The translations under genes and the position numbers were made by a program. A stretch of DNA of 64,000 bases from Clostridiaceae bacterium Marseille-Q4143 (GTDB lineage: Bacteria > Bacillota > Clostridia > Lachnospirales > Lachnospiraceae): NCBI GenBank assembly GCA_018228645.1, contig CP073693.1:3256979-3320978 (forward strand), written 5' to 3'. The notes beneath the pieces were generated by a model. That model saw nothing but the letters and a program-made list of their open reading frames with translations. It did no database searches and was not told the origin of the DNA. Shown piece after piece: positions 63,084 through 64,000 of the stretch. Numbering within the stretch: position 1 is the first letter of the stretch; every line of letters starts with the position of its first letter.

Positions 63084-64000
63084 TTACAGTCTTGCCACGC
63101 CGGTTTCCCGTGCTGCGTCTGCAACAGCCTTCGCAACTGCCTTACCGACTCTCTTATCAAATGCCTTCGGAATGATGTAATCCTCGCTCAGCTCCTCATC
63201 TGTAATGAGATCTGCCAGCGCTTTGGCTGCTGCCAGTTTCATCTCGTCGTTAATATCCTTCGCACGCACATCGAAAGCTCCGCGGAAGATACCCGGAAAT
63301 GCCAGTACGTTATTAATCTGGTTCGGGAAATCACTTCTTCCTGTTGCCACAACTCTTGCGCCGCCTGCCTTTGCATCATCCGGGAAGATCTCCGGTGTCG
63401 GATTTGCACATGCAAAAATGACAGCATCTTTATTCATGGTCTTTACCATATCCGGTGTTACCATGCCCGGTGCGCTGACACCGATGAAGACATCTGCTCC
63501 CACCAGCATATCTGCCAGGCTTCCGCTCTTCTTCTCCAGGTTGGTGACTTTCGCCATCTCCTCTTTCACCGGATTCATGCCCTCGGTACGTCCTTCGTAA
63601 ATTGCACCCTTACGGTCACAAAGCGTAATATTTTTTACACCTGCAGTCAGAAGAAGACGGGTGATGGAAATAGCCGCTGCACCTGCACCGTTGACTACAA
63701 CTCTGACATCCTCTTTCTTCTTTCCGACCAGTCTCAGCGCATTGGTCAGACCTGCCAGTGTAATGATGGCAGTACCGTGCTGGTCGTCATGGAAAATCGG
63801 AATATCACATTTTTCTTTCAGTTTTCTCTCAATTTCAAAACAGCGGGGAGCGGAAATATCCTCCAGGTTAACACCTGCAAAGCTGCCGGAAATCAGGTAA
63901 ATCGTATTGACAATCTCGTCCACATCATGGCTCTTGATGCAGAGCGGGAATGCATCCACATCACCAAATGCCTTGAACAGCACACATTTTCCCTCCATAA
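63084..64000 (-). CDS. Malic enzyme, 5' end outside the window
   Basis: Oxidative decarboxylation of malate to pyruvate with NAD(P). The 305 or so visible C-terminal residues include IPIFHDDQHGTAIITLAGL and the Rossmann motif VVVNGAGAAAISITRLLL, then VFIGVSAPGMVTPDMVKTM and FACANPTPEI. The frame is open to the right edge and bacterial single-domain malic enzymes are about 380-400 residues, so roughly 80-90 N-terminal residues are missing. No phosphotransacetylase-like domain follows. The cofactor preference is not decided. Confidence 0.93.
   Translation of the reverse strand, partial: MEGKCVLFKAFGDVDAFPLCIKSHDVDEIVNTIYLISGSFAGVNLEDISAPRCFEIERKLKEKCDIPIFHDDQHGTAIITLAGLTNALRLVGKKKEDVRVVVNGAGAAAISITRLLLTAGVKNITLCDRKGAIYEGRTEGMNPVKEEMAKVTNLEKKSGSLADMLVGADVFIGVSAPGMVTPDMVKTMNKDAVIFACANPTPEIFPDDAKAGGARVVATGRSDFPNQINNVLAFPGIFRGAFDVRAKDINDEMKLAAAKALADLITDEELSEDYIIPKAFDKRVGKAVAKAVADAARETGVARL

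Noticed and set aside
62939..63160. N-terminal extension of rimP to an ATG at 63160
   Set aside because: It would cross the operon promoter and the malic enzyme stop, add unrelated residues, and give a 229-residue RimP; the TTG at 62938 has a strong ribosome site and gives the normal length.

Overview
The window reads as chromosome from an anaerobic Gram-positive Clostridia, most likely a gut Lachnospiraceae (Blautia/Dorea-like; genus not resolved). The grounds are the anaerobic (cbi-type) cobalamin pathway, an electron-bifurcating [FeFe]-hydrogenase operon, a Pol I with a degenerate proofreading domain, ylxR/ylxQ in the nusA-infB operon, frequent GTG/TTG starts with strong AGGAGG sites, and gene families common in that group (UPF0210/PFL plus ACT pair, TraX, Rpn-type nuclease). 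There are no rRNA genes, CRISPR arrays or prophage.

Region 1 (1-18,409, minus strand) is one long cobalamin operon. It starts from a TTGACG-17-TATGCT promoter, a cobalamin riboswitch and an intrinsic terminator, then runs cbiF, hemA, cbiH, a hemC-cobA-hemD fusion, cobD, cbiP, cbiC, cobT, cbiD, cbiG, a cbiJ-cbiE-cbiT fusion, cbiA, cobU, cobS, a short second cobU-like gene, cobC and cbiB (cut by the left edge). Genes mostly overlap by 1-4 bases. It covers glutamyl-tRNA reduction, most of corrin ring synthesis and nucleotide loop assembly. The cobalt chelatase, CbiL, HemL/HemB, precorrin-2 dehydrogenase and the corrinoid adenosyltransferase are not in view.

Region 2 (18,406-35,171) holds housekeeping and accessory genes: ftsH, an AEC transporter, an Rpn-family nuclease, a SulP transporter, a fructokinase with a small acidic partner, an NCS2 purine permease, a large sensor kinase with its regulator, a comB homologue, a flavodoxin-type reductase, traX, a left-handed beta-helix acyl/nucleotidyltransferase-like gene and topB.

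Region 3 (35,172-39,075) has a 32-bp-arm inverted-repeat element before tmcAL, then a KdpD/KdpE-like two-component pair lacking the usual KdpD sensor part and any Kdp pump. After it, on the other strand, lies a second cobalamin riboswitch behind a perfect TTGACA-17-TATAAT promoter with no gene downstream. Its transcript would end about 450 nt later at a 15-bp hairpin and includes a stem-loop whose loop carries CCUCC. This is a candidate B12-controlled small RNA and is the most interesting item here.

Region 4 (39,076-54,494) carries the PFL/ACT pair, a WalJ-like MBL hydrolase, coaE, polA, a small zinc-finger membrane protein, ssrA (tmRNA), a RelA/SpoT-domain gene, an orphan sensor kinase, the hydC-hydB-hydA operon, tRNA-Leu(CAA) and a Na/Pi cotransporter. 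Region 5 (54,530-63,066) is the classic rimP-nusA-ylxR-ylxQ-infB-rbfA-nrnA-truB-ribF operon, with an unusual tandem repeat in IF-2. A malic enzyme gene runs off the right edge.
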